Assembly: GCA_945881865.1 (NCBI GenBank)
Contig: CAMCVK010000015.1
Location: 1-64,000 of the forward strand
DNA: 64,000 nucleotides
Direction: 5' to 3'
From: Fimbriimonas ginsengisoli Gsoil 348
Lineage (GTDB): Bacteria > Armatimonadota > Fimbriimonadia > Fimbriimonadales > Fimbriimonadaceae
Each line of letters begins with the position of its first letter. The stretch's first letter is position 1. Positions 51,653-60,900 of the stretch are shown here, in pieces. The translations under genes and the position numbers were made by a program. The notes below the pieces were generated by a model, which saw only the letters and a list, made by a program, of their open reading frames with translations, was not told where the DNA came from and searched no databases.

Positions 51653-53161
51653 TTACACGCCGGGCAACGCGACCGGCGCGCCGGTCAGTGACTGCAACGC
51701 CTCGGCGGCCCGGGCATTGAAGAACGGGATCAGCGTTGCGTCGTGCTCCCGCACGTCGCGCAATCGAACCGACTGCTCGGCGTAGGCAAGGATCAGCAGA
51801 TCGCTCTGTGCGCCCAGGGTTTCTTGGTCTGTTCGGTCGATCTTCAATCCTTCCACCGCGCACTCCGCGACAAAGGAATCTCCCGTACCCAAAGTGGCAA
51901 GCCCAGCCTGCACCCGTCGGCGGAAGCGATCAGAGATGAACAGCCGATTGATCTCGTTCGTGCCTTCGTAGATTCGACTGACGCGTGCGTCGCGGTAGTG
52001 CCGGGCGATCGGGAACTCTTCCGTGAAGCCATATCCGCCGAACACCTGAAGGGCTTCGTCGGTAATCCAGCTCTGGGCTTCGGTCGAGAACACCTTACAG
52101 ATGCTGCATTCCACCGCGTACTCCTCAGCTGCTTTTCGGTTGCCGTCCACTGTGCCGCCGTCCTGCTCGAAGGCTTCGTCGATGAGCGCGCCGGTTCGGT
52201 AGATCATGCTCTCGGCGGCGTGGTACCAAGCCCGCATCTTGCGAAACTTCTGTTGGATGAGGCCGAAAGAGGCGATGCTTTGGCCAAACTGCTTCCGGTC
52301 GGCGGCGTAGGCGGCGGCAATCTCGATCGCATGCCGGGTCGGCCCGACGGACATGCTGGCCAGTTTGAATCGTCCGATGTTCAGGGCGTTAAACGCGACC
52401 TGATGACCTTTTCCGGGTTCGTGAAGCAGGTTCTCCGCCGGAATATCGGCGTTCTCCAGAATCAAGCGGGCGGTCGAGGAGCCCTTTAGGCCCATCTTGT
52501 GCTCTTCGCGCGAAATACTGACGCCGGGGGCGTCCTTGGGAACGAGGAAAGCGCTGAACTGCTGGCCGTCGATCTTCGCCATCACGAGGAAAAGATCGGC
52601 CCACTGGGCGTTCGAAATCCACATCTTCGTGCCATTTAGGATCCACTTGCCATCGCGCAGATCGGCCCGGGTAGTAGCAGAAAGGGCGTCGCTGCCGCTG
52701 TTAGGCTCGCTCAGCGCGTAGGCACCGATCGATTCGCCGGAAGTTAGGCTAGGCAGAAACCGCTGCTTCTGGCCTTCAGTGCCGAAGAGGGTCAGACCAA
52801 CCTGGCTGATGCCACTCGTGATGCCGTACGTGACGCTGAACGAACCGTTGAGGCTCATCATTTCGAGGATCCGCGCCGCGAGGTTCTTGCTCAGCCCGAG
52901 TCCGCCGTAGGCTTCCGGCGCGTCCACGCCGCACAATCCGAGGGCACCGGCTTCGCGAATCAGGCGCGGCATCAGTCCCGGCTCTTGGCGATCGATTTCT
53001 TCGAGCCTGGTCAGAATCTCCTTTCGTGAGAAGTCTTCGGCCGCCTCGATCATCAAGTTTTCGTCGCCAACAAAGTCGGAAACGGTGAAGATGCTGGAGG
53101 GCGGAGCACCGAGAAAAGTGCAACCTAGCGGGCGGGAAGACGGCGTCGTCACGGCTACCAT
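51653..53161 (-). CDS. Acyl-CoA dehydrogenase
   Basis: 502 aa. FAD enzyme of fatty-acid beta-oxidation. N-terminal helical domain, then the acyl-CoA dehydrogenase middle domain (YALSEPNSGSDALS, WILNGTKMWISNA), and C-terminal domain with ADRKQFGQSIASFGLIQQKF, LQVFGGYGFTEEFP, and IYEGTNEINRLFI where the Glu is the likely catalytic base. About 90 extra residues at the C-terminus recall long, VLCAD-like members. Residues 1-30 are not conserved, so the start could lie further in. No other beta-oxidation genes nearby. Confidence 0.93.
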   Translation of the reverse strand: MVAVTTPSSRPLGCTFLGAPPSSIFTVSDFVGDENLMIEAAEDFSRKEILTRLEEIDRQEPGLMPRLIREAGALGLCGVDAPEAYGGLGLSKNLAARILEMMSLNGSFSVTYGITSGISQVGLTLFGTEGQKQRFLPSLTSGESIGAYALSEPNSGSDALSATTRADLRDGKWILNGTKMWISNAQWADLFLVMAKIDGQQFSAFLVPKDAPGVSISREEHKMGLKGSSTARLILENADIPAENLLHEPGKGHQVAFNALNIGRFKLASMSVGPTRHAIEIAAAYAADRKQFGQSIASFGLIQQKFRKMRAWYHAAESMIYRTGALIDEAFEQDGGTVDGNRKAAEEYAVECSICKVFSTEAQSWITDEALQVFGGYGFTEEFPIARHYRDARVSRIYEGTNEINRLFISDRFRRRVQAGLATLGTGDSFVAECAVEGLKIDRTDQETLGAQSDLLILAYAEQSVRLRDVREHDATLIPFFNARAAEALQSLTGAPVALPGV

Positions 53162-53207
53162 TATGAACCAGCGGCGGCAGACTCGCCGGGTATCTTAGGA
53201 TTGATTC

Positions 53208-53283
53208 GGGCCTGTAGCTCAGTGGTAAGAGCAGGCGGCTCATAACCGCTCGGTCAGGGGTTCGAACCCCCTCGGGCCCACCA
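53208..53283 (+). tRNA. tRNA with CAU anticodon, probably tRNA-Ile2 (lysidine type)
   Basis: 76 nt with an encoded CCA. Acceptor stem 53208-53214 with 53273-53279 (one G-U), D stem GCTC/GAGC, anticodon loop with CAT at 53241-53243, T loop TTCGAAC. The anticodon arm (GGCGG-CTCATAA-CCGCT) and D arm resemble known tRNA-Ile(CAU) more than elongator or initiator tRNA-Met. It would need TilS (not seen here) to read AUA. Elongator Met remains possible. It lies between the divergent acyl-CoA dehydrogenase and nuoB genes. Confidence 0.9.
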
Positions 53284-53314
53284 CGCCATTCTGCTTGCGC
53301 ATGGCGGCCTGAAG

Positions 53315-53320
53315 TACAAT
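53315..53320 (+). promoter_or_regulatory. -10 box TACAAT of nuoB, leaderless type
   Basis: TACAAT ends 6 nt before the ATG at 53327 and lies 31 nt downstream of the tRNA CCA end. A CTTGCG stretch at 53294-53299 is at a short spacing for a -35. Confidence 0.6.
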
Positions 53321-53326
53321 CCGTCC

Positions 53327-53905
53327 ATGCCAAAGCGCGTCGAGACGATCGTGTTGCACGATAGTTCCACCCCAATTTTGGGCGATGTTCAAAAGGGCGG
53401 AAACGTCGTCGTCACCAGCGTGGAAACACTCATCAGTCAGGCGCGGGCGAACTCGCTGTGGCCTTTGACCTTTGGTCTCGCCTGCTGCGCGATCGAAATG
53501 ATGTCGACCGCAGCCTCGCGATTTGACCTTTCCCGATTTGGCTCCGAAGCGTTCCGAGCAACGCCGCGACAGGCCGACGTGATGATCATTGCCGGTCGCG
53601 TGAGCAAGAAGATGGCCCCAGTTTTGCGGCAGATTTATGACCAAATGCCCGAGCCCAAGTGGGTGATCTCGATGGGCGCATGTGCTTCGTCCGGCGGGGT
53701 CTACAACAACTACGCGATCGTACAGGGAGCCGACCAGGTTGTTCCGGTCGATGTCTATGTCCCCGGATGTCCGCCGTCGCCGGACGCTCTCATCTACGGA
53801 ATCCTCAAGCTCCAAGAAAAGATTAAGCGGACGAAGGCAAAGTCGCTGGGCGACTTGAAGATCGTCGAGATCAACGCTCGCTCGCTTGAGGCGGTGGAGG
53901 CTTAA
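53327..53905 (+). CDS. nuoB: NADH-quinone oxidoreductase subunit B
   Basis: 192 aa. Carries the N2 iron-sulfur cluster that hands electrons to quinone. Cys53-Cys54 (ACCAIEMM), Cys119 (MGACASSGG) and Cys148 (PGCPPSPDA) are the four ligands. It belongs to the peripheral arm of complex I at the membrane. Only nuoI follows (2-nt gap); the other nuo subunits are absent from the window, so the complex I genes are scattered. Confidence 0.97.
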   Translation: MPKRVETIVLHDSSTPILGDVQKGGNVVVTSVETLISQARANSLWPLTFGLACCAIEMMSTAASRFDLSRFGSEAFRATPRQADVMIIAGRVSKKMAPVLRQIYDQMPEPKWVISMGACASSGGVYNNYAIVQGADQVVPVDVYVPGCPPSPDALIYGILKLQEKIKRTKAKSLGDLKIVEINARSLEAVEA

Positions 53906-53907
53906 CC

Positions 53908-54351
53908 ATGGAGCTTTTACGAGATGTTTTGAAGCCGATGATCGCCGGCCTTGGAATCACGCGAAAGCGCCTGAGCCGGCAGAAGGTGACCATCCAGTAT
54001 CCGGAGCAGAAGCGAGAGCTCTATCCGCGAACCCGCTGGCGACACGTTCTGACGCGGTACGACTCGGGGCTTGAGCGATGCATCGGATGCTCGCTTTGCG
54101 CTGGCGCATGCCCGGCCCGCTGTATCTACGTACAGGCCGACGAGAATACGGACGAAGCGCGATTCAGCCCGGGCGAGCGCTACGCCGTTCGCTACGAGAT
54201 CAACATGATCCGTTGCATCTTCTGCGGGTTCTGCCAGGAAGCTTGCCCAACCGGCGCGATTGTCCTTCGCCAAGATTTCGAACTTGCCAACTACAAGCGT
54301 GAAGACTTCATCTACACGAAAGAGATGTTGTTGGAACCCATGCGATCGTAG
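53908..54351 (+). CDS. nuoI: NADH-quinone oxidoreductase subunit I
   Basis: 147 aa, near the usual NuoI length. It holds clusters N6a and N6b: two ferredoxin motifs, [15 protein letters not shown] and [14 protein letters not shown]. The N-terminus has the typical [17 protein letters not shown] lead. Starts 2 nt after nuoB and is followed by ppa after 9 nt, so nuoB-nuoI-ppa form one operon. Confidence 0.97.
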   Translation: MELLRDVLKPMIAGLGITRKRLSRQKVTIQYPEQKRELYPRTRWRHVLTRYDSGLERCIGCSLCAGACPARCIYVQADENTDEARFSPGERYAVRYEINMIRCIFCGFCQEACPTGAIVLRQDFELANYKREDFIYTKEMLLEPMRS

Positions 54352-54360
54352 AGCTAACCT

Positions 54361-54894
54361 ATGTCCTTACTCAGCGTTAAAATTGGACCGAATGCTCCGG
54401 AGCAGGTCAACGTCGTCATCGAGATTCCGCGCGGAAGCACGAACAAATACGAGCTCGACGTCGAAACCGGCGTGATGAAGTTGGACCGAGTTCTTTACTC
54501 ACCGTTGTTCTATCCGTTCGACTACGGATTCGTGCCTCAGACGCACTACCTGGACGGCGACCCGCTCGACGTGCTGGTATTGCTTACGCACCCAACTTTC
54601 CCAGGATGCGTGATCGAAGCCGCCCCGATTGGCGTGCTTTACATGACCGATGAAAAAGGCCCGGATGAGAAGATTCTCGCCGTGGCGTTGAAGGATCCGA
54701 GATTCGGCTACCGAACGCGGCTTGATCAGCTGAACGAGCACACCCTAAAGGAAGTGCAGCACTTCTTCGAGGTTTACAAGCAGCTCGAAGAGAAGTCGGT
54801 CGAGATTCAAGGGTGGAAGGGCCGCGATGACGCGATCAATCTCATCGAGTTCTACCGAACCGACCGGGTCAAGCCGGTTCTTGACGAAGCCTGA
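54361..54894 (+). CDS. ppa: Inorganic pyrophosphatase (family I)
   Basis: 177 aa. Splits PPi to two phosphates and pulls biosynthetic reactions forward. The active-site block DYGFVPQTHYLDGDPLDVLVL has the conserved Asp residues; EIPRGSTNKYELD and LKDPRFGYRTRLDQ are also typical. Third gene behind nuoBI. Followed by a weak hairpin with a short U-run before leuB. Confidence 0.97.
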   Translation: MSLLSVKIGPNAPEQVNVVIEIPRGSTNKYELDVETGVMKLDRVLYSPLFYPFDYGFVPQTHYLDGDPLDVLVLLTHPTFPGCVIEAAPIGVLYMTDEKGPDEKILAVALKDPRFGYRTRLDQLNEHTLKEVQHFFEVYKQLEEKSVEIQGWKGRDDAINLIEFYRTDRVKPVLDEA

Positions 54895-54906
54895 AGCCGG
54901 CTTTTT
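54887..54906 (+). terminator. Weak terminator-like hairpin at the ppa stop
   Basis: AAGCC (54887-54891) pairs with GGCTT (54899-54903) around a 7-nt loop that starts with the TGA stop, followed by TTT. The 5-bp stem is short, so termination is likely partial at best. Confidence 0.3.
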
Positions 54907-54923
54907 CGGCATAATTCTGGACA

Positions 54924-56003
54924 ATGACGCGAAAAATTGCCGTGTTGCCCGGCGACGGCATTGGACCGGAAGTGATTGCCGAAGCCGTGCGGGTGCTGGA
55001 AGCCACCGGCCGAACTTTTGAGCTTGAGAACGCCCTCGTTGGCGGAGCCGCCTACGACGACGGCGGGCATCCTTTGCCCGCCGCAACGCTAGACCTTTGC
55101 CGAGCGGCCGACGCCGTCTTGCTGGGGGCCGTCGGCGGTCCGCAGTACGACCACATTCAGCCTCCGGAGCTTCGGCCGGAGGTCGGCGCTTTGCTTCCAC
55201 TCCGGCGAGAGTTGAACCTGTACGCAAACGTGCGGCCGGCAAAAACGATGCGTCCCCTGCTGAGTGCCAGCCCGCTGAAAAACCACCGCGGCGCGATGGA
55301 CCTGGTAGTCGTTCGAGAACTTACGGGCGGAATCTATTTTTCTCAGCCGCGAGAGCGGCGCAACGATGGCAAAACCGCCGTCGATACCTGCATTTATCAC
55401 CGGCACGAGATCGTGCGCATTGCGCAGCATGCCTTCAAGATCGCCCGGACCCGACGGCACGAGATTACGAGCGTGGACAAGGCGAACGTGTTGGAGACCA
55501 GCCGCCTCTGGCGAGAGACGCTCGACGAGATGGCTGCCGAGAACCGGGACGTCAAGGTGACCCACATGCTGGTGGACAACTGCGCGATGCAGCTCGTGCG
55601 GGATCCCTCCCAGTTCGACGTGATCCTCACGGAGAACATGTTCGGCGACATTCTCAGCGATGAGGCGAGCATGATCACTGGCTCGCTCGGTCTGTTGCCT
55701 TCGGCGTCACTGAGCGACGCAAAAGGCGGAAAGGTTTTCGGTCTATACGAGCCGGTGCACGGGGCGGCCCCGGATATCGCCGGGCAGGGAAGGGCCAACC
55801 CGATCGCGGCGATTCTAAGCGTTGCGTTGATGTTGCGGTACAGCTTTGAGGACGACGAAATGGCGGACCGCATCGAGGCGGCGGTCGAGCATGCCCTCGA
55901 CGCTGGGCTCCGGACGGCAGACGTGTTTGAGAAGGGCACCCGACTGGTTTCAACCTCCGAGTTCGGTAGCGCCGTCTGTTTCAAGCTAGCCGCAGGCGCG
56001 TGA
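54924..56003 (+). CDS. leuB: 3-isopropylmalate dehydrogenase
   Basis: 359 aa. NAD-dependent oxidative decarboxylation in leucine synthesis. [59 protein letters not shown] and [21 protein letters not shown] are standard for the family and favour LeuB over isocitrate dehydrogenase. CATAAT lies 8 nt before the ATG. Other leu genes are not in the window. Confidence 0.95.
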   Translation: MTRKIAVLPGDGIGPEVIAEAVRVLEATGRTFELENALVGGAAYDDGGHPLPAATLDLCRAADAVLLGAVGGPQYDHIQPPELRPEVGALLPLRRELNLYANVRPAKTMRPLLSASPLKNHRGAMDLVVVRELTGGIYFSQPRERRNDGKTAVDTCIYHRHEIVRIAQHAFKIARTRRHEITSVDKANVLETSRLWRETLDEMAAENRDVKVTHMLVDNCAMQLVRDPSQFDVILTENMFGDILSDEASMITGSLGLLPSASLSDAKGGKVFGLYEPVHGAAPDIAGQGRANPIAAILSVALMLRYSFEDDEMADRIEAAVEHALDAGLRTADVFEKGTRLVSTSEFGSAVCFKLAAGA

Positions 56004-56085
56004 TATTGTTAAGATCACCGCATCGATGTAAAGACTGGTGAGAATACTGGGACTCCAGTGACGCCGGTACAGCGAGAATGTAGGA

Positions 56086-59000
56086 ATGCTTGCGTTAGCT
56101 TTGGCATACGTGGCTCCTATTCTTGCGGTTCCTAGCAAGGTTACGAGCCCAATCATTGAGAAAGGGAAGAGTGGCGTTGTTGCTTCGGCTTTTGTGCCGA
56201 ACCGAGGCCAATGGAATTCGGAGGCTCGATTCATGGCTTCGACCCCAGACGGCAACTTTTGGGTTGCCGACGACGGGTTCGTCGTGGATCAGATTCAAAC
56301 GACGGTAAACCAGAAGGACTCGCGGTTCTTTTCGCTGGATGATCTCAGCGCAAAGCGGCTCCCGGTCCGGTTCCGCGTCGAAGGCAGCCGCAAAGGTGCC
56401 TACGCTCAGGGAATCAACCCGCTGCCGGGCCGCATGAACTACCTGGCTGGCGAGGGTGCTGCCTGGGCACGAAACGTCGATCGCTATTCAGAAGCGAAGA
56501 TCGGCAACCTGAAGCCCGGCGTCGACGCTCGGTACTACTTTGACAACGGCCAGCCCCGATATGACCTCATCGTGAAGGCCGGCTTTGACCCCGAAGCCGT
56601 TTCGCTTAAGGTGGAAGGAGCCGAGGGCGTCCGCGTCCTCAAGTCCGGCGCACTTGAGGTGACGACGAAGCTCGGCACCTTCGAGCAACGGGACCTGTTG
56701 GTCTACCAGCCGACCGCGAACGGCAACCGAAAAGTTTCTGCGAAGTACCGCGTTACGAACGGCAATAAGGTCTCGTTCGACCTCGGTGACTACGACCCAA
56801 CGAAGCCGGTGGTCATCGACCCTGTTATCTGGAACAGCTACCTGAGCGGAAGCGGCGGCAACGACTTTGTCAACGACCTCACGGTCAACGCGGGCGGCGT
56901 CCCCTACGTTGTTGGGGCAACCGCGTCCACCGATTTCCCCGCTGATACCGAGCTCGGTCTCATCGGGACCGTGTTCTTCCGAGCTTTTGCAGCGGTTTTC
57001 AATCCAGACGGTTCCTCGCTTGAGTGGGCGACCATCTTTGGCGGCCCGGGAGGCGAGATCGCAAATGGCGTGACGCTGGATCGCGAAGGCGGAGTCATCA
57101 TCACCGGCGAGACCCGTTCGGGGCGATTCCTCAACATCCGCGGCACCACGTTCCCTAAGGAGACTGGAACCGATGTCTTTGATGCCTTCGTCGTGAAGAT
57201 CACGCCGGAAGGCGACAGCCTGTTCCTTTCTGCACGCTTCGGTGGAGCCGGTCGCGACCTTGGACGTTCCATCTCCATCGTTGGCTCACAGGCGTACATC
57301 CTGGGTTCCACCTCTGGCGCATTCCCACAGGCTCGCGCGAGCGCACTTGGCACGAACCCAATCAGCCAGACCGGAGCCGGGCAAGACGTCTTCTTGGCCA
57401 AAGTGAACATTACCGGCGGCTACATCTACGCGGCGGTATTTGGCGGTGCTTCCGACGAAATCCCGGTTGCGGTGAAGACGCAGAATCAGGACGCCGTTGC
57501 CCTCTTTGAAACCGGCTCGGCCGGGTTGTTCCCGACTATTCCGGGCAAGAACAAGACGTTCGCGGGAACGCGCGCTGCCGTTCTGTTCTCGGCAAACTAT
57601 GACGGAGAAGCGCTCCTATTCGGCACATACCTGGCGGCGGCCGGTGCAACCGATCCGAAGGGTCTGGCCATCAGCCCTCTGGCCCTAACCGTAGTTGGAC
57701 AGCACACTCCCACCACGGCAAACAACTTCCCGCTCCTGCTTCCGGCGGTTCGTCCGGCCCGAGGTCAGGCTTCTTACGGATTCGTCACCCAGTTCAACGC
57801 GGGTGCAACTGAGTATCTCTACAGCGTGCTGCTTGGCCACTCGGTCGGAAATAACACGATCTTCACGTCGGTAAACGGCGTTGACATGGATCGCTACGAC
57901 AACGCGATCCTCATCGGCAACACGAACGGTACTCGCTTCCCGCTGGCCGGGCTAGATGCACGAAACACCGAAGACGGCTCGGCGGTTGCGCCGTTCGCGA
58001 TGCGACTCGACTCGACCGGAAAGTTGAAGTACTCGACATACTTCGGCAGCACGGGCGAAGAAACGCCGACGAAGGTGAACATCCTTCGAAACGGCGAAAT
58101 CACGTTCTCCGGACGGTCGGTCGGAAACCCGGGCGTTACGGCCGGAGCCTTCAAAACGACCGGCGGCGGCACTCAGCCGTTCGTTGGGAAACTCACCCTT
58201 CCGGTCAGCTTGAAGACGGTTCAGGCGAACCCGGTTCGCTTCCCTTACTACGTTCCCGTAATCGTTGCGCTGGATGCGCAGGCTTACGATGACGTACTCG
58301 TCGACCTGGAGTCCGATTCGCCGCTCCTGACGATCACGCGGAGCCTTCGGATTCCGGCGGGTGCGCTTTACGCCGTGGCGAAGGGCTTCATTTCGCCCCT
58401 CTACGATGATCTCGAAACGTCGGTGACCGGAAAGCTCGAACCGATTTCGCTCACGTCGCTGGTGAGCGTCCCGGCGGGCAACGTCGAGTCGATCGTTCCA
58501 GAGCAGGATGAGTTGGAAGGTGGGCGAGCCGGAACTGCCCTTGTGACCATCCCGGCGGCCCTCCCGTACCAGTTGCCCGTACCGCTTAAGCTCGTCGACG
58601 TTGCGACTGGTCTGGTTCTCCCGGATACCACGGCAACGATTAAGAGCCCGCTTCAGTTCTCGGTTGACAACACGTCGGCCCGAGCCAGCATCAGCATCAA
58701 GGGCGTTCAGAACGACACGACGTTCAAGATCGTCGGGCCGAAAGGCGTTGAGAGCTCGAGCAACGTGATCATTCGCGCGGCGAAGGCGACGCTTCTGGTT
58801 CTCAGCCGGCCGAGGGTCATTGGCGGTCAAGGCCTTGTGACGACTGGCTACCTGACAATTTCGTCACCGGCACCGGTTGGCGGGCTCACCTTCGACATCT
58901 CGGCGGTTCCGGGACTGATCACCGGTCAGCCAACGGTCACCGTTGCGGCCGGAAAGAAGACGGCTCAGTTCACGTTCCAAACGGCGGCCGTGTCGGTTGA

Positions 59001-59358
59001 CACCAACATTGCCGTGACCGTGGGCCGAAACGGTTCTTCGGTATCCGCCAACCAGCTGGCTCAGGCACCGCTCTTGCGGGGCTTCATCTTCGAGCCGAGC
59101 ATCGTATCCGGTGCAGGAACGACGCAGGGAACGATCGCGATCACCGGAGTTGCACCGGCGGGTGGCTTGGTCATCAACCTGAGCGTCATCAAGCCGACCA
59201 CCGGCGTGACGGTTCCGGCGACGGTGACCGTTCCGGCCGGCGAGAACGTGGTCTCCTTCACGGCGACCTACTCTGCGGTTACTACTAAGATCAAGACTCA
59301 GATTCGAGCTAGCCTCAACGGTAAGAACCTCGACGGCGCGTTCACGATCAACCCGTAA
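56086..59358 (+). CDS. Full-length SBBP/DUF7948-type secreted beta-propeller protein with Ig-like tail
   Basis: 1090 aa. A hydrophobic start (LALALAYVAPILA) acts as a signal peptide though it lacks basic residues. Residues ~35-250 form the DUF7948-like domain (FVPNRGQWNSEARFMAS to VVIDP). Residues ~255-700 hold SBBP propeller repeats (VVGATASTDFP, GGPGGEIANGVTLD, FGGAGRDLGRSISI, GSTGEETPTKV). Several Ig-like domains follow; the last (~985-1090) has PAGGLVINLS and VTVPAGEN, like the tail domain in the 20-32 kb array and in the protein at the window start. Likely surface or extracellular; ligand unknown. GAGAAT ends 6 nt before the ATG. Confidence 0.88.
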   Translation: MLALALAYVAPILAVPSKVTSPIIEKGKSGVVASAFVPNRGQWNSEARFMASTPDGNFWVADDGFVVDQIQTTVNQKDSRFFSLDDLSAKRLPVRFRVEGSRKGAYAQGINPLPGRMNYLAGEGAAWARNVDRYSEAKIGNLKPGVDARYYFDNGQPRYDLIVKAGFDPEAVSLKVEGAEGVRVLKSGALEVTTKLGTFEQRDLLVYQPTANGNRKVSAKYRVTNGNKVSFDLGDYDPTKPVVIDPVIWNSYLSGSGGNDFVNDLTVNAGGVPYVVGATASTDFPADTELGLIGTVFFRAFAAVFNPDGSSLEWATIFGGPGGEIANGVTLDREGGVIITGETRSGRFLNIRGTTFPKETGTDVFDAFVVKITPEGDSLFLSARFGGAGRDLGRSISIVGSQAYILGSTSGAFPQARASALGTNPISQTGAGQDVFLAKVNITGGYIYAAVFGGASDEIPVAVKTQNQDAVALFETGSAGLFPTIPGKNKTFAGTRAAVLFSANYDGEALLFGTYLAAAGATDPKGLAISPLALTVVGQHTPTTANNFPLLLPAVRPARGQASYGFVTQFNAGATEYLYSVLLGHSVGNNTIFTSVNGVDMDRYDNAILIGNTNGTRFPLAGLDARNTEDGSAVAPFAMRLDSTGKLKYSTYFGSTGEETPTKVNILRNGEITFSGRSVGNPGVTAGAFKTTGGGTQPFVGKLTLPVSLKTVQANPVRFPYYVPVIVALDAQAYDDVLVDLESDSPLLTITRSLRIPAGALYAVAKGFISPLYDDLETSVTGKLEPISLTSLVSVPAGNVESIVPEQDELEGGRAGTALVTIPAALPYQLPVPLKLVDVATGLVLPDTTATIKSPLQFSVDNTSARASISIKGVQNDTTFKIVGPKGVESSSNVIIRAAKATLLVLSRPRVIGGQGLVTTGYLTISSPAPVGGLTFDISAVPGLITGQPTVTVAAGKKTAQFTFQTAAVSVDTNIAVTVGRNGSSVSANQLAQAPLLRGFIFEPSIVSGAGTTQGTIAITGVAPAGGLVINLSVIKPTTGVTVPATVTVPAGENVVSFTATYSAVTTKIKTQIRASLNGKNLDGAFTINP

Positions 59359-59370
59359 GGGTTAGTCACC

Positions 59371-59399
59371 CGAGGGCGAGCTAGACTAGCTCGCCCTCG
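59371..59399. terminator. 14-bp perfect hairpin between convergent SBBP gene and miaB
   Basis: CGAGGGCGAGCTAG (59371-59384) and its exact complement (59386-59399) are separated by one base. The miaB stop codon (59381-59383) is inside the stem. It can fold on both strands; no U-run on either side. Probably a bidirectional 3'-end structure. Confidence 0.65.
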
Positions 59400-60781
59400 A
59401 AACCCCAAACTTTGCTATCCGTAACTCGGACGCGGGCCAGACGACCGGTTCGTTCAGCCGACCCGGCGAAGTGGACCATTTTCCACTCGCGCGAGAACCC
59501 CTGAAGCCGATCCGGGTTCCGAATGGAAACTCCCTCGACCATGACCTCGACCTCGCGGCCATGCTGAGCTAGGTTGATCTCGCGGGTCACGTCATCCTGG
59601 CGGTCCATCATGCGGCGGAGCCGCGCCTTTTTGACATCCTCGGCAATTTGGTTTTCGGCGTCCCCGGCCGGAGTCCCAGGCCGAATCGAGTAAGCAAACA
59701 TATAGGCGCCATCAAACCGCACCCGATCCATGGCGTCGACGCTGTTCTCAAACTGCTCATCGGTTTCGCCGGGGAAGCCAACGATCATGTCGGTCGTGAG
59801 CGAGACATTGGGAATGGTCCCGCGAAGCTCATCGACCAGATCAAAGAACTGCTCCCGGGTGTATGCCCGCTTCATCGCCCGCAAAACCTCGTTGTCGCCG
59901 GATTGCAGCGGCATGTGGACGTGCTCCATCACCTTGGGGCAGTCGCGAATCGTTTCGATGAGGTCGCGTTTGAAGTCTTTGGGATAAGGCGAGGTGTAGC
60001 GAATCCGCTCGATGCCGTCGATCTCGGCGATCTTCCACAGGAGTTCCGAAAAGGGTACGCGACCTTCCAGCAAGTTTTTGCCGTAAGAATTCACCGTCTG
60101 CCCCAGAAGCGAAATTTCCTTGGTTCCGTTGTCCGCCAGCGCGCGAACTTCGTCCAGGATGTCCTGCGTCGGTCGAGACCGCTCCCGGCCGCGCGTGGTA
60201 GGGACAATGCAGTACGTACAGAACTTATCGCAGCCGTATTGAATCGGAACGAATGCTTTGAGCTTCTGCGGCCGACCGAGGTGCCGCTGGGGAACGTCTT
60301 CCACCACCCGGCCTTTCCGTTCTGGCAGGGCAACTCTTTTCTGAAATTTCTTGCGTTGGGCGGCTTCGGTTACCAGGTTGGGCAGAAGGCCGAGGTCGCC
60401 GGTCCCCAAGACGAAGTCGACGTGCGGGGCGCGGCGGTGAATCTCGTCGGCCCGCGCTTGCGCCATGCATCCGCAGACCCCCAAAATCATCTCCGGGTTT
60501 GCCCGTTTCAGCGGAATGAGCTCGCCCAGCAGGCTAAACGCTTTGTCTTCCGGCTTTTTGCGAACCGAGCATGTGTTCAGGATCACAACCTGAGCCGTAA
60601 ACAGATCGGTGATCGGCCGAAATCCAAGATCTTCCAGGTGCAGCGCCATTTGCTCGCTGTCTTCTTCGTTCATCTGGCAGCCCCAGGTTTGAATGAAGTA
60701 GGTTCCCGGCTGCATCGCCGGTCGGTCCAGGGAGAGCGCTGCCTTCGAAAGCAAGGTGTGCGGGGGGACCAAATCGACCAT
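59381..60781 (-). CDS. miaB: tRNA-2-methylthio-N6-isopentenyladenosine synthase
   Basis: 466 aa from the ATG at 60781. Radical SAM methylthiotransferase that modifies A37. N-terminal domain cysteines in QTWGCQMN, LNTCSVRKK and GVCGCMAQ bind the second cluster; the SAM cluster motif is CDKFCTYCIVPTTRGRERSR, with CxxxCxxC. A C-terminal TRAM domain ends at LARVRVTDSKVWGFEGELV. The start is fixed by GGAGGT 3 nt before the ATG; the GTG/ATG at 60808 lacks such a site, and the N-terminus could alternatively begin at an inner ATG (60715). Last codons lie in the hairpin at 59371. Confidence 0.96.
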   Translation of the reverse strand: MVDLVPPHTLLSKAALSLDRPAMQPGTYFIQTWGCQMNEEDSEQMALHLEDLGFRPITDLFTAQVVILNTCSVRKKPEDKAFSLLGELIPLKRANPEMILGVCGCMAQARADEIHRRAPHVDFVLGTGDLGLLPNLVTEAAQRKKFQKRVALPERKGRVVEDVPQRHLGRPQKLKAFVPIQYGCDKFCTYCIVPTTRGRERSRPTQDILDEVRALADNGTKEISLLGQTVNSYGKNLLEGRVPFSELLWKIAEIDGIERIRYTSPYPKDFKRDLIETIRDCPKVMEHVHMPLQSGDNEVLRAMKRAYTREQFFDLVDELRGTIPNVSLTTDMIVGFPGETDEQFENSVDAMDRVRFDGAYMFAYSIRPGTPAGDAENQIAEDVKKARLRRMMDRQDDVTREINLAQHGREVEVMVEGVSIRNPDRLQGFSREWKMVHFAGSAERTGRLARVRVTDSKVWGFEGELV

Positions 60782-60888
60782 GTGACCTCCAAGGGTACCT
60801 GCCAGCAACGCGGGAACTCCGTTTGCGCCGGACCGGTTTCGTTAGGTTGTATGCCAGCCGCCTTTCACCATGCACTGACCTCAGACCG

Positions 60889-60894
60889 TATAAT
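60889..60894 (+). promoter_or_regulatory. -10 box TATAAT (perfect consensus), leaderless type
   Basis: TATAAT ends 6 nt before the ATG at 60901, deciding for this start over the in-frame codon at 60823. No good -35 at 16-18 nt. Confidence 0.7.
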
Positions 60895-60900
60895 AACGCC

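Noticed and set aside
53208-53283. Initiator tRNA-Met
   Set aside because: Acceptor starts with a G-C pair and the anticodon stem lacks the three G-C pairs ending in GGG/CCC next to the loop typical of initiators.
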